Assembly: GCF_949628215.1 (NCBI RefSeq)
Contig: NC_134280.1
Span: 2,800,501 to 2,864,500, forward strand
Reading direction: 5' to 3'
From: Phalacrocorax aristotelis
Taxonomy: Eukaryota > Chordata > Aves > Suliformes > Phalacrocoracidae
DNA: 64,000 nucleotides
Part shown: positions 37,601 through 50,260 of the stretch, one piece after another
Position numbering within the stretch: position 1 is the first letter of the stretch
Layout of the letters: each line of letters starts with the position of its first letter
Made by a program: the position numbers and the translations under genes
Notes under the pieces: generated by a model
Seen by the model: the letters and a program-made list of their open reading frames with translations, nothing else
What the model was told of the DNA's origin: nothing
Database searches by the model: none

Positions 37601-39660
37601 GAAGCAAACAAAGCAAGGACTGGGCCCGTACTCACCAGTAAGAGAAATCCAACCCTTAAATACATGTCAGCCTGATTTAATTTCCAGCTGAGCCAGAGGA
37701 GCACGGGGAGTAGATGAAAGTCCTAAATTTCATCCACCACAAAGAGACAGAAAAGCTTAAAGGATTAGTCATATCTCTTACACGTCTTTCTTGTTGAGGA
37801 GGCTTACAAGCAGGAGCAGCAATCACCAGCATCCGAGTACACGTAAGGAATAATGGGGGCTCAGTGCTGTCCCCACTGCGGGGACAGTGAGAGGTTCTTG
37901 TAAGGTGGGTTTAAGTGAAACGCTAGCATGCAGCTGGTTACCTCTTGGGCAATAGACATCCGGAGCCCATCGGTTGCATTCATAATTATCTGCTGCCTTT
38001 TCACAGGTGAAACACTTAAATCCATGAGGATACGGTGTGGCTGAAAGGAACAGACAATATTCCATTAACATGAGCCAATTAATCCGGTTCTGCTGTTTTT
38101 CAGAGGCACACAGCAACGTCTGTTCTCTTTAGACATATCTGCCTGCAAGTACGCCTGTCAACTTCTTCAAGTTGGTCCGGATTTGGAAAAATCCCATCAC
38201 CGATAGCAGCGTAGGAGAGGCACGTACAGATACAATAAGGACGCGGTTCACTCTGTTTACCTAGCAGAAGTGCCCACTGGTGACTTCAAAGGGAGTTAAT
38301 GTGAGCACGGAGTACTTATTCTCTTGGTATCAGAGCTCACATCCAATACCGCTACTTTATCAGTGCTGATAACAAAATATCAGATGGATTAAAATACTTC
38401 TGGAAACTGTCCCACCGGGAAAATGAGCCACCCTGTTTGAAGGCAGGCTGATATCCCCAAAGGAAAGGAAAAAAAAAAATCAATTTGCTGAACCTCCAGT
38501 TTTTAACAGCAGACCCCACCCTAATTTATCTTGCCAAACAAGAAGTGTAATGTCTTAAGTGGTCTCCTGGCAGGGCTTCTGTAGCACATTCAATACATCT
38601 TCAAGATGCTGCCACCTTCTCAAGAAGCCAAATGGTGAACGGATCACATTTATCTCCATGGGATGAAGTAAGCTGAACCTCCGCAGCCCCACAGGCCACA
38701 TCTCACCTCTCCCTCCTCTCCACCTCCTCCCCTTGCCCACGGGCTCTGGGCCAGACCCCGTTCGGGTGTGAGAGGTGAAGCAAGAGGCATTCACTGCTTG
38801 TTTCCCCAGAGCTCCTCTGGGTAAGGGCCAGCAAGTCCCCTGGGAGCATCTCTGGTGGGGCTCGTGCTGCCCTCAAGGAGCAGCTTTGGGGTGGGACAAC
38901 ACAACAGCACGAATTAAATTCACTGCTCTCTCCCTGGACCTCTAGCAGGTCACAGATATGGCATAAAACGGGACTTTCAATTTGCTTGTACAGAATATAA
39001 ATTTTTCAGCCAAATTCAGAAAGGAGACGAGTTTTCACTGGGAACAGATGGCAGCACAGCTCTCCTTCTAGGATTAATTAAGGTTGTGGCTGATGAAGTG
39101 AACAAAACTAGTGAAAGGACAGTCCATGGAAGATGTAAAGATACATAACTTTGCTATAGCATTGCTTCAGGGAGTTGGTGCCACAGCTGCAAATGGTCAC
39201 ATTTGGCCCTTGCTCACAGCTATAGATGTGCTTGAGCAAGCTGTGCGGCCGGGGGGCTTGGCCTTGTGGCCAGGCAGAGTATTGGAACAGAAAACAGTGA
39301 ACGAAAAGCTCCTGACATACTCAGCAATGGCCCATAACCCTATCTGTCCTTTAATCCCTCTGGGAAGCAACAGTTTGGTTTTATATCAACTAGTTTCATG
39401 AGTACTGGGGATAATTATTTAATCTTTGCTCAGCACTCGGCTCAACCCCAATGTTTCTGCTGCCTTAACACACGTTCTCCCTCATCCTTACCCCCATGCC
39501 GCAGCCGGCCGTGGCTTTGCAGCCCCCGCAAAGGTGACTTACTGGAAGGGTGGAGGTAGACGATGTCCTTCACGGTGAAGTCCCTGGGCTGCGCGGCTGG
39601 CAGGCAGCCGGCCAGCAGGCTGAGCAGCAGCACCCACGCCGGCGTGGGCTGCGAGGCCAT
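31468..39660 (-). CDS. LYPD6: LYPD6, Ly6/PLAUR domain-containing protein 6 (spliced)
   Basis: LYPD6 is a secreted or GPI-anchored three-finger (Ly6/uPAR) protein, reported to act with the Wnt co-receptor LRP6 and to modulate nicotinic receptors. The CDS joins 39660-39543, 38040-37942, 33021-32891 and 31671-31468. That gives 552 nt and 183 residues, all GT-AG and in phase. It has a Leu-rich signal peptide (about 1-23), a [14 protein letters not shown] segment, then the LU domain from [18 protein letters not shown] to [11 protein letters not shown], with 12 cysteines at residues 49-127. Sequons are at Asn134 and Asn147. The first exon identifies LYPD6 rather than its paralogue LYPD6B. Human LYPD6 is 171 residues and ends in a hydrophobic stretch. 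Here 14-15 polar residues follow that stretch. Human NSI at 88-90 is ESV here. The gene is convergent with MMADHC. Confidence 0.96.
31672..32890 (-). other. LYPD6: LYPD6 intron between coding exons 3 and 4
   Basis: About 1.2 kb. It contains a CR1 tail at 31914-32047 and a short G9 run near 32204-32213. No coding feature was recognised. Confidence 0.75.
31914..32047 (-). mobile_element. CR1 LINE 3'-tail fragment
   Basis: On the + strand it begins with two CATAGAAT octamers, which are the CR1 3' terminal repeats in reverse. It then carries GGTTGGAAAAGACCTCTAGG and the CCAACCCCCAACCCAACACC block. The orientation is -, the same as LYPD6 transcription. Confidence 0.94.
32891..33021 (-). CDS. LYPD6: LYPD6 coding exon 3
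   Basis: The acceptor CGTAG precedes 33021, and the donor GTATAG follows 32891. The exon is 131 nt. It encodes [20 protein letters not shown] and [14 protein letters not shown], then TYVKHEEYK. Human LYPD6 has NSI where this reads ESV (codons at 32977-32969). Confidence 0.95.
33022..37941 (-). other. LYPD6: LYPD6 intron between coding exons 2 and 3
   Basis: About 4.9 kb. Several GC-richer stretches (33.4-33.75, 34.2-34.5 and 37.2-37.35 kb) have overlapping ORFs on both strands and no domain. A G8 run sits near 33982-33989 and an A16 run near 35892-35906. No repeat family was recognised. Confidence 0.65.
37942..38040 (-). CDS. LYPD6: LYPD6 coding exon 2
   Basis: The acceptor CCTTTCAG is followed by exon from 38040, and the donor GTAACC follows 37942. 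The exon is 99 nt, split 2+96+1 by phase. It encodes [20 protein letters not shown] and [12 protein letters not shown], the first finger of the LU domain. Confidence 0.96.
38041..39542 (-). other. LYPD6: LYPD6 intron between coding exons 1 and 2
   Basis: About 1.5 kb. I see no repeat family, RNA gene or protein-like frame worth calling. Confidence 0.65.
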
Positions 39661-39703
39661 CGCCGGGCGAAGCCGTACTCATACGGCGGCCGAAAACCCT
39701 CAC
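39543..39703 (-). CDS. LYPD6: LYPD6 first coding exon (short 5' UTR plus signal peptide)
   Basis: On the - strand, an acceptor (TCTCTGCTATTGCCCAG) is followed by exon sequence from 39703. The ATG is at 39660-39658, and the exon ends at 39543 before GTAAGT. It encodes [18 protein letters not shown] and the mature N-terminus [13 protein letters not shown]. The acceptor shows that at least one untranslated exon lies upstream, at higher coordinates. Confidence 0.94.
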
Positions 39704-40323
39704 CTGGGCAATAGCAGAGAACAGGGGTGAGCAGAGCAAACCCGCGAGGAGCGCAGCCACCACCTCGGCCCCCAGCAGCCCAACCTCACGAAAACCATGA
39801 TGCTCCCGTGAACCTTCGGCTGCCCTCCCGCAGGGGCGGGCAGCGGTGCCGTTACTTTGGCTCGGCTTCAGCGACATCCCTGGCACCGCCTGGGAAGAGG
39901 ACTCGGGCAAACACTCTCCCAGCAAGAGAGCTGCAAATGGGAGCCAAGGGGAAGGGTGGTCACGTTTGTCACTGTTCACAATTTAACTGGTTGGCGACTG
40001 GTTTTCAAAAACCTCAGTAGGATGATGCTAGTCATTGGAAACTGCACTGCAACGGGGTTTAACTGCTTTTAGAGAATACTGGAAAACTGCACAGTTAGAC
40101 CGGGAAGAAAGGAAACGGTAGCCAGAGACCTGTCGGGATGCCCGGCGAGCAGCAATGGCTCTTCCACCCACACTCCAACAAGGGATCACACCTTCCTAAA
40201 ATGCACCTTTCCGGCAAACCAGAAGCTCCGCGTTACTTCCCACGTATCTCAGGAAAGATGAGGAGCTCCAGCTGCTTCAGGTTATCTCTAACTTCAGCTG
40301 GATGCTGTTAATGACAAAGTGAT

Positions 40324-40411
40324 TCATAGACTCATAGAATCATTAAGGTTGGAGAAGACCTCTAGGATCGTCAAGTCCAACTGTCAACCCAACACCCCCA
40401 CGTCTCCTAAA
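40324..40411 (-). mobile_element. CR1 LINE 3'-tail fragment
   Basis: A short 3' end on the - strand. It starts with imperfect CATAGAAT octamers, followed by GGTTGGAGAAGACCTCTAGG and a CAACCCAACACCCCCA block. Confidence 0.9.
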
Positions 40412-43400
40412 AAAAATTATTGCGTTTTCCTCATCCGTGCTCCAAAGGGTCTTATTCCCTTTGTGACAAATGATGCAGGGTATTTCCCCCACATCCCTCA
40501 ATGAAGGGAACTAATATAAGCAGAAACAAATACCCCCGTGGTACCACTCGTGAAGCCATCCCAAAAACCAGCAGCTTTCAGGAGCATCCCAACCCCTGCA
40601 CCCAGGCTGTGCAGAGCCCTCCAGGAACAGACAACACTAATACATTGCTAAATACACATCTCTCATTATTACAGTTCCTTAAAAATGATGAAAACGTGCC
40701 TCAGAAACCAAATGGGACAGGAAAGGCCCGAGAGGAGGCGGCTGCCGAGCCAGGCAGGAGCCGCCGGTTTCCCCCGGCCGCTGGCATCCATCCAGCACAC
40801 ACAGCATTGGGGTATTTTTCCCACTCAGGCTGACCAAGAGATCTGTGATACCCAGATATTTCCTAAGCAACTTCGAAAGTGTGGTAGCTATTATTTAATA
40901 AATCAATTTTGGGTTGTTTTTTTTTTTTTTTTTACAGGAAAGATGTTCCAGGGGCAGTGGCGCAACCTTCCACCTCTGCTTCCAAATGTTTGTCTCGCAG
41001 CAGCGACCTACGCAGGACGAGCAGCACAATGGCCGTCGGGGGGGCTGTCATTATCCTTGGCTCTTATCTGAAAACAGCCCTTTATTAAAACACCATGAAA
41101 TCCATAAAAATAGTGAGGGAAACAGATAACACACAACATGGTGCATTAAACTCTGTTGTTTTAACCTTACAAAGAGGGAAATGCCAATTTCCATTGGGTT
41201 TAATCCACAGATGCGTATCGGCCAGGGGAAAGTGAAATCCTGGTTAGAAACAGAAAGGAAATAAAACAAACCTCTCCCAGCCACGTGAAAGATGAAAGAA
41301 ATGGGACCAGCAGCTCCCTTTGGGGTCTGGAGGAGGAGTCCCAAGCAAAGCCAGCCGAAGCCCACCTCGGTGAGGGAGCTGGGTACACGTGTGGATTTAG
41401 GACCATTCACATTTTTGAGTTCCTCATGGCTAAATACACACGGGCCTGGAGCTGAGCCGGCCAAATGCCGACGCTGCCCTGACGCTCCCGAGCCGAGGAC
41501 AGCAGGAGCCATCAGCCGCACAAGCAACGGCGCCGGGTAGACGCGCTCCAGTGCGGGAGCGTTTGCTTCTGGGACACGTGTCTGTACGTCACGTAAGTCA
41601 CACACGATGCTCGGCACAAGGAAACGAGGTGTGTTTGGACTCCTGAGCTGAGCCTCTCCTTTCCTACGCAGGAGGAGGCCAGTCCATCACCGGACACACA
41701 TCAGCCTCTCCGCTCACTGCTTGACCAGAGCCACTCAGCGGCAAGTGGGTTTCACATGTGGAAACTGCTTAACATTCATCCTGCTGAGATAATGAAGGCT
41801 TGGAGGACAGAGGGCTTGCTGGATTGTGTTTTTTTTTTATCCCAAACAAAACAAAGCAGATTTTACAAGCCCCTTTATTAATTTCAAGAAATCAGCAGTT
41901 TGCAGTGAAACTCTGTCGGTTCGCAGGGGCTCAGCAGCAATCCTGCATTATAGCACAAAAAAAATTAGGACCCCCATCCCAACGAGAGGAGCTTCTCATA
42001 GCTCAACACAAACTCTCAGCAGCAACCTATGATTAACGTAGGTTATCAACAGAAAGGACAAATAGCAATATTTTAAGTTTAAACATAACAAGATTAAAAT
42101 AACAGCAAGAATTCCTCCCAAGTATAATTAAAAAATGAATTTGTAGGGTTTTCTCATCGTAATCACAAAAAGCACTTGTATTTACAGCTCTGATCAGAGT
42201 CTTCCAGTTGAGGACACCAGTTTTCCCTCTATAACACGTGCTCCCTTTTATGGGATCAATTGCTTATTCAGCCCATCTCCAAATGTCCGTGCGTAGCTGT
42301 TAGTACTTGCCTCGTCGTCAGATTCAGAAGACAAGTGGCTGTTAGTCCTGCCTGAGAGGGTGGCAGAAACCATCCAGCTGCACGCTAAAAATACGCACAT
42401 CGTGCCTCTTGTAATTGCAAGTAGCTTAACTGCCAACACCGCTTCTAATGAGCTGCAGGAACCACAAATGAATATATAGAATTCACTTCCCCACCTCTAT
42501 TTTATATGTTTGAAGCAGATTTAATTATAGGTAAGGAATTAAAAATTTTTAAAAAAGCCCTCTGTGTTACAAAACATCCCTGCTCAGACCAGAGCAAGGC
42601 CAGCCCGGCCGCTGCTTTGAACTATGGCAGCCGCTGAAGTGGAAAGTATTTATTGAACGAAACGCCTGCCGCCGTTACAGTCACTGCTCTTCACAGCAAG
42701 CGTGTTCTACCTGGGCATTTCATACACAAATAGTGTAAAAATAGATATTTCTGCGGAGACAGAAGCACCTTCTGTAAGCTACTCGAGTACTCAATATTTC
42801 ACAAATATTTTGACTATGTACACACGGGCACACGTAGTTCTGTCTTTCACAGGGGACAAAAACACACGTACAAATACACTGCGTCCAACTGAGAAAATAT
42901 TCCACAGAGAGTGAAATACCAAAAACTATTTTGAATAAAAACCTATTCAATAATTACTGCTCAGCACAGTAATTCTGTGAGCACGCTCGTTCTCTGCTTT
43001 TACGCCCACACATAAAACCAAAACGTAATTGCGTTTTTGTTTTTAAAGGAAATGCACGTATCTACGGATGCGCTGTCTTAAAACATGCAGATGGCTGACA
43101 AAAAATTGTTTTCAGTTACACTTTTTTCCCCAAAATCATCCAAAAATGACGTTTTTCTGCAAAGATGGCTGGCCTTCGTGAAGCCTGTAAGCCCTAAGAA
43201 GCTTCATCAAGGGCATGGAGACTTTTTCTCTTGCTCACAAGCCCCTTTTAGGTCACGGCTTTCAGCCAAAACTGCCAAACGTTGTACAAAAATACCTTTT
43301 CAAACAGCGATTGCTGCCATATCAGCTAGTAAAGTGCTAAACTGCTGCTCTCCAGCGCACGGGCACGCATTTTTTCCTTCTGAATTAACTCGGCTCCTTT

Positions 43401-46400
43401 CCAGCTGTAGTAGCCTCCCGTGCATAGCAGCGTGCACGCACCAACCGAACAGAGAACGGCATGGCCCGCTCTGAATTTGATACCGGATTGCAGTTAGGGG
43501 AAATAGTCACATGGTATTTAGATCATACAGTCTGTTTATAAAAGGTCTTGGGCACTGACACAGAAATCCTAGTTAACTCAATCTTTCCAGCTTCACCAGC
43601 ACCTTTCAGACGGAAAGGCATCCCCATCCCCGCTCTGCAGCAGGATTACTTCTTCCTGCCCTTTGCCCTAACACGGCGCTATGGAAATTAACCATTAAAT
43701 TCCCTAAGCAGCAGCCCAATTGCCCATTTGTCAGGTCTCATTAGGGTGGCGACATGTCATCCCCTCCGTCACCAGCGCTGGGGACAACGGAAGGCCCCCG
43801 TCCTCCAAGGAAGGGCCGGGGGAGCCCTCGAGCAGAAGCGCTGCCAAACATGAGACCTCCGGTTCTGGGGGAGACACGTTGCTGGAGAGCACAGCTATTT
43901 GTGAGGATGCATTTGTCGCTCCTGTCCCTCTCGCAAGCTCAGTAGATAGTTGCTAGCTGGCCTTCACCGACGGCCGTGAGCTGGGCTGCTGCCAGCTGCA
44001 AGGCTGCAAACATTGCAGCATTTCAGGAGAAAATAAAAACCCAAACAAGTCAGACACCAAATCTTCCCCTACAACCATTTGGCCAAAGCAAGGCAAGAAG
44101 GAATTCCTGGTTTGCAGCATTTCTGTGGTTCTCCTCCTTGTGCGAGTACAGCAGATGCTGTGGTGTTCGGTGCCCCTCCATCTCCCTCCGCGGCAGAGGA
44201 AGCATTGTCCTGCTCTCCCTGGACGTCTGACACAGGTGGAGGTTGCCCGGCCTCACACGAGGTTGATGCTTCTACTGACATCTTGGCTGCACCTTCCTCC
44301 TACATCTCCTCCTCAATGTCTGGGCCACATCTCCAAGTTTTATAGCTTACTACCTTATTTCATCTTGAAGGCATTTTCTCTTATCTCTTCACTTGGAAGA
44401 GCCCCCATCTCACAGTGCCCTAAAGCAACACTTCTTTCAGATAGATAAAACAGTAAAAGCCAGCAAAAGCTCCCTCTCAGCAGGCAGGAGGCGTATCAGC
44501 CCTGAAGTATCGAAGCGCAGCATGCCAAAGTCACAACATTGGTCAGAAACTGGAGAAACCACAGCACAAGTAATTTGCTTTTGTGAGTTACACTGTGCAA
44601 GGTCAGCTGGACCATCCTTCGACTATGTTTGATGATTATTCATCAGTGATAAACCAAGTCAAAGGAGCTACAACCAGCGTGGCAATGCTGGAAGATCTGT
44701 TCCTTGATGCAAAGCCTACCCAACCGTAGTTCCAACTTACGCACATCACCACTGCGACTTCCCCAACAAATGCAAGAGTTAATTCACTGTTCTTTACATG
44801 TCTTCCTGCCTTTCTTCCAGTCTACATAAAGCTACAGGTTGGAGCTTCCACTACCGCAACTCTAATGTACATATTCATTTGCATCTCTCTACAGCGTCGA
44901 AAACTAAACCCCAGATCTCCATCTCCGGAATGCCATCACTGTCCAAACAGAAATCCGGATTGCAATGGAAGTTTTCCCACCTACCAGCTGTGCAGGATCC
45001 TGGACAGCAATCCCAGACACTATTTGCAACTTTACCAGCTCTAACTGCAATTTTCCCCCTTCATCCCTATCCTGCTGAATTATTAACATCAATTTTTTTT
45101 GTTGTTTATTCTGTTTATTTCCTCCCTTTTGGTTCCTACCAAAAACATCAGAAAAGTTTTGAACAAAAATTGGAATTAATTCGAATTGCCTTCAAAATCC
45201 AGCCTCTTTCCACTTGCCATTTAGAGAATTTTCTTTGGGGTTTGGCCCTGGGAATGGTTAAATATATGTCACCCTCCTTGTAATATGGGATGTGGTGAAG
45301 CACATGTAACTTCTGAGAAGCCGTGGGAGCTCTTGCAAAGGGGTTCGCTACCTCTCCTCAATTACAGAAGCAAGAGTAATTAAACAACCGAACACAATTA
45401 GTGCACAAATTACTCCCAGAAACGTGGATGATCTAATCGCCTTGCTACTAATTACAAAGCCTGTATTTCATTGAGCTAAAAGCCCACGTCCTGGGGAAGT
45501 GAAGGGGGGTACAATATGTTCCCTCTCACGCCATCTTCCCTCGGATGCAATTTAATCTTTAACAAGATGCGATTTCAAGATTATTTTAGAAGTCCCACAT
45601 TGCTTTTATTTTCAACCTGTATTATTTATATTTTCTGTCTGACTAAGGAAAGTGAAGCTTTTCTTAGGACCTGTACAAACCCTTCATCTTTTAATGAGTT
45701 GTAGTAAAACATCACTTACATTCATGCATCCCCAGAGGATAGTTTGGCTTCAGATAAACTCAGAGGAGAGACAAAACAGATGAATTCCACTCGAGTATTT
45801 CAGACACTTACTATTTGGCATAAATGACAGAAAAAAGTTAGATTACAATCCAGGCATGCCATGATGTTCATATGAGAAAATACAATTTATGCAAATTAAT
45901 TGTCAAACTGGGAAGACGAGATATTCAAGGTTAGACATAACTCATTCCCACTTCACTCCACCGTGTATAACACACAGTGGTGCAGGGACACCAGTTCTTT
46001 TAAAATTACATGTAATATTCAAGAGTGTGACTCTGAACACTTCTGAAGTAGCAGCAGGATGGACACGGGTGATCTAATAAATCATTTCAAGACCTGTCCC
46101 CCAGGCTTTTGCACGGCATGCAATAGAGGCAGCAGGGGCAGCGAGCCCTGAACTCAACGGGGTGGGTAAGATTGGGATTCGGCTCAGTTTGGGAAGTTTG
46201 GAAGCCGGCACTCACCCCTCCCGTGTCTCACTGCACATGGGCTGACCTCAGTGTGCACGGAGCCCCCAGACAGCCCGGCTCCATGCAGACGGAGGATAAG
46301 GAAACCATGCGTGAGCACAAAAATCCTGGGATTTTCCTGCTAATAAGCAGCAAAAAACCCACTCACCGAGCTCCAGTGGCCAGGTCCCTCTGCAAAGGGG

Positions 46401-49400
46401 AAGAGAGCGCGTAAATTATTTCCTAAATAAACATTTAGGTTCACCGGGGCCGCTGAAAGGGCTCCTGTCTCCAAGGCAGGGATGCTATTTCTGTGGACGA
46501 CACATAGCGTATGGCTCCTTTCTGCTCATTGTGGAAGTCTCATAGAAGAAGAAGGTGCAAGGCTCTGTGCAGCTGGCCCCAGGGCACCCAGGGAAGGTTT
46601 TGTCAGGACAGGGAGGCTCTGACTGCGGTCCAGGGTTGGCAGACACCCCATGAAATGGTGCAGGCAGTGGGCAGGTGTTGGTGCTCTCCAAGGGAAAAGT
46701 AGAACGAGGTCCTAAGCTTATTCAGTAAGTTAAATTTTGGTGAGGCTCAGCATGGCAACAGCAGTTGGGATCAACCTGGGCCATCTTTACTATTTACATT
46801 TACCCAATAAGCAAGAGAATTACGCTTAAAACATGGGGAAGCACTGACGACACCACTGTGCAATGCATCTGCTAGGAAAAAATACTGCAACATGTTACCA
46901 AATATATGTAGGCAAAGAGTCAGAGACGCCAAAGAGACAAGTGAAATCAAACAAAACAGGAGAACGTACCCCATGCTTACAAAGAGATAGATGGCAAATG
47001 ATCTAATCTGCAACCAAGACATGAAATACTTCAGTAAAATAGTTTCCTGGTCTCTGTACTAGGCTAGCAGATATACATATACACAGCAGTTTTAAAAGAT
47101 GAGATGAGCCCACTGAGGTTTTAAGGTTACATTTTTATTAAGTCTAGTAGACTGGGACAGTCTAGAGACCAGGAAGATCATCAGCACAAACTCAGTATTT
47201 CTAAAGGATCAAAGGAACGACTGCTTAGCCTAAGGTCAGTCCTGGGTAAACTCACAGAACAGCCTGTTTGTGCTACAGCAACAAACATTTCAGGTTGTAA
47301 AAAATTGCACGAGAGGGTTGGTAGGTTCTTGCGGAAAAAGGTCTCCAAGCAAACCCATCGTTTTCGAATGGGCAGGATTACGGCTCTGGCTGTGAGAGGA
47401 GGCTGTTACACAGAATAATTGGGGAGAGACCAAAGCAGAGAGCCAAAGCACCGAACCCTTCTGATTACAAAAATGAGTTCAACCCAATTAACCAAGCATG
47501 CTTGGGCCAAATTAAAAAAAAAAAAAACACAACAGCTTAGTGACATCTCAAAATCTAATTGGTGAAAAGAGCATCTTTGAATGAAAATACTTATTTTTTC
47601 CACTTTTCTATAAGGCTAGGTTCAGCATTTTTGTACCAAAAGTATTGACAACAAGAAATTTCTTGTATTAAACACAGCAGAAGACGTTAAAGACTGAGCT
47701 GAAACGCTTGCCCGTCATGCAACAAACTGTGCTTTAATAAAACCATACATCAATCTGCACCATTGTGTCCTCGCTCTGCTGATGCCTTCCCCCTCGGCTC
47801 TCCAGAGCGGTTTGTGACAGTTCTTCTCGGACATCACCCCGCACATTTGACATGCTAGATTAGGCACCGAGTCACAGACTGCTCGGCATTGACCCAAGGC
47901 AAGCTTTGTAGAAGTTCAGCGATCAGCCCCGAAAACACGACGTTGTGGAAATGAGATTTTATTATTATGAAATAATTCAAAACTTGAGCTTTTCCCTTGT
48001 GGAAGAGAAACGAGAGCTTTTTCACCAACATCAGCGTAAGCAAGGTTGGGCCATTACTATTCCTCACGACGGGTGAGATATTAATGAACCCCCAGCTTTA
48101 ACCATCCACTCTGTAGTGCCATGTTTCCCCCCAACACAATTTAACATATTTATGTAGTAGTTAATGAACACCAGGTGGTATTGTTCCAGCCCCAGACCCG
48201 CGTAGGTCAGGCTGCAGAAGGGCTCTGTTCCCTTGGCAGTTCACCCGGAGTTCATGCCATTTTTTATTTCCCGACCCACACGTGAATTCCCGTTGGCACA
48301 AGGCAACAAAAATACCAGCAAGCCGCAAAGGGAGGGGACACGTCTGAGGACAACACGTCTGGTTTTCCTCATTCCCAAGGAGCACATCTCAGTCTGGGCT
48401 GCAGGAGACACCGCACCGATAACCCCCAGGGAAATAATTGGGAATTTTCTCACCGTTCCCAGCTATACTTCATGGCACCTACATAAAGTTTAATGAACAA
48501 TGACCCAAGCCTCGCACAACGATCCTTTAGATAAGTATCTCATTCTTATTTTTCTCTTGATAGAAAAAAGTAGCTCATTTTTGTGTGGGTTCACATCTAG
48601 CAGAGTCAGAGGTGGCACCCAAAACCTGGTTTGTGCATCAAAATAAGTAAGACCTTTCTCTTGCACTATTTTATTATTGTACTGCCACCCTTTGCTCCAC
48701 AAGGACTATAAGACTTTGTAGGAAATCTCTCCCTGCAGAAATTTCCATGATTAGTTACATTAAAAGAGCAAAATTAATCTGATTTCACTTTTTTTTAAAA
48801 TCACGTGTACTGAAATTCAGACAGTTTTCTCGTAAAGCTTTACTCAGTTATTCCACTGCCATCCCTCCGATTGTAATGCATCTTTATTTGGTATAAACAT
48901 TAGAAAAGCTACATGTCATTAAAGTCATGTAAAAGAAACCCATATTAGAACTGACCAATTAGTGTTCTTTCAGCTGCCTAGTTAATCCATGGAGTAAACA
49001 AACAGTGCCATCATTAATTCATTCAGGTTTTCAATAGCTTTTCCAAAAAAACAAAACCCACCATAACCCAAAACAAACAACCCCCCTGCTTCATATGACT
49101 TTCAAGTGTTATTTGAGTTCAGTGGCCAATTAATTACTTGGCACTTCTCCTCCCAGAAAAAGCCATTTACTTCCTTTATTTTTCTAACTTGTTGGTGAAA
49201 AACAAAAGGCCAATTAAAAGAAAGCAATCGCCTCCACCATGATGGGAGGCTATAAAATGCCATCCCCATTTTCGCCACCACTCCCCATGACTGTTTCAAG
49301 CTTCCAACGCCTCACCGATGGGTTTCAGCTGAGAAGGAGACCTCAGCGTGCTCCCTGGTACTTGTCCGCACATACCTGGCCCGCGAAGCTGAGCGGCAGA

Positions 49401-50155
49401 TAGATCTGCCTTCCTACAGAAAGCTCTTTACCCTTTGCTTTGACAAAAAGCCCCCCTGCAGTAGCCTCCCACCCCTGTGAATGCCATTACAATGTACAGA
49501 TGAACTTGCCCTGCAACCTGACTCAAAGGGAGCCTAACGGAGCAGCAGAGTCTGCTGCACCTGCGTACATGCAATTCGCAGCGCAAGCCGAATAGCTGAA
49601 TTAACGCTAGTTTTGATTCATCCTTCTGAAACAAAAGTGACCCGAACCACTTTGCTGTTCAGAGCTCGGTTTAGAGGCAACTACTTATAGAGTAAATTAA
49701 CTGCAGGCAGGAAACTCCAAGGCTAAAGCAGAGGCACATTCGTTCCCTCTTGTACCAGTTTCCTTGTGCATTTACTTTTTCGTTTGGTTTTCATACACGC
49801 TCTGTTCCCTCCCTACGTTTCACTTATAGCTAATCACTGTCAATCATCCCTCCATTTTACTGCGTACAAATTGCATGATCAAGGATATGGGCATAATGCA
49901 GTTTTCTCATCAAAAATACTGATGTTATATGACATAGTTTAATAGGAAAACATTCCCATGACCATTAATTATCTGCTAACATGTCATAAAGCTAATGCAT
50001 ATATTTATGTTTGTTCTTTTTTAATAACAGTAAATCAAGACGCTGCACAGAGGTAAACACTTGCAGAATCGCTGCAAGTGCAAAACCAGGCTCAGATCCT
50101 CCTGGATTTCTCACAAAACCAGACCTAGTCATTTGTAAGCAGTGTCAGAAAAGGA

Positions 50156-50260
50156 TTTTTTTTTTTTTTTTTTTTTTTTGCCGTTTTTGCTGTTGGTTTG
50201 GGTTTTTTGTTTTGCTTTGTGGTTGTTTATTGTTTTTTCTTCCAATTGTCACTGTAACCC
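50156..50260. repeat. T24 homopolymer and T/G-rich tract
   Basis: Twenty-four uninterrupted T occupy 50156-50179. A T-rich stretch containing TTGGTTTGGGTTTTTTG follows. The neighbouring Phe-rich ORFs come from this tract. It could be the A-tail of something inserted on the - strand, but no body of such an insert was recognised. Confidence 0.85.

Noticed and set aside
41051-41617. 188-codon antisense ORF as a protein-coding gene
   Set aside because: No domain, signal or repeat is recognised and composition is mixed. Kept only as a possible transcript or promoter region.
43976-44448. Three overlapping + strand ORFs in all frames
   Set aside because: All frames being open together points to low stop density in a GC-richer patch, not to coding selection.
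44798-45283. 161-codon + strand ORF
   Set aside because: No family motif was seen, it has a chance-like composition, and no splice sites or promoter accompany it.
49250-49262. TATA-like CTATAAAAT as a + strand promoter
   Set aside because: A single TATA-like string without a downstream exon, CpG context or initiator is expected often in AT-rich DNA.
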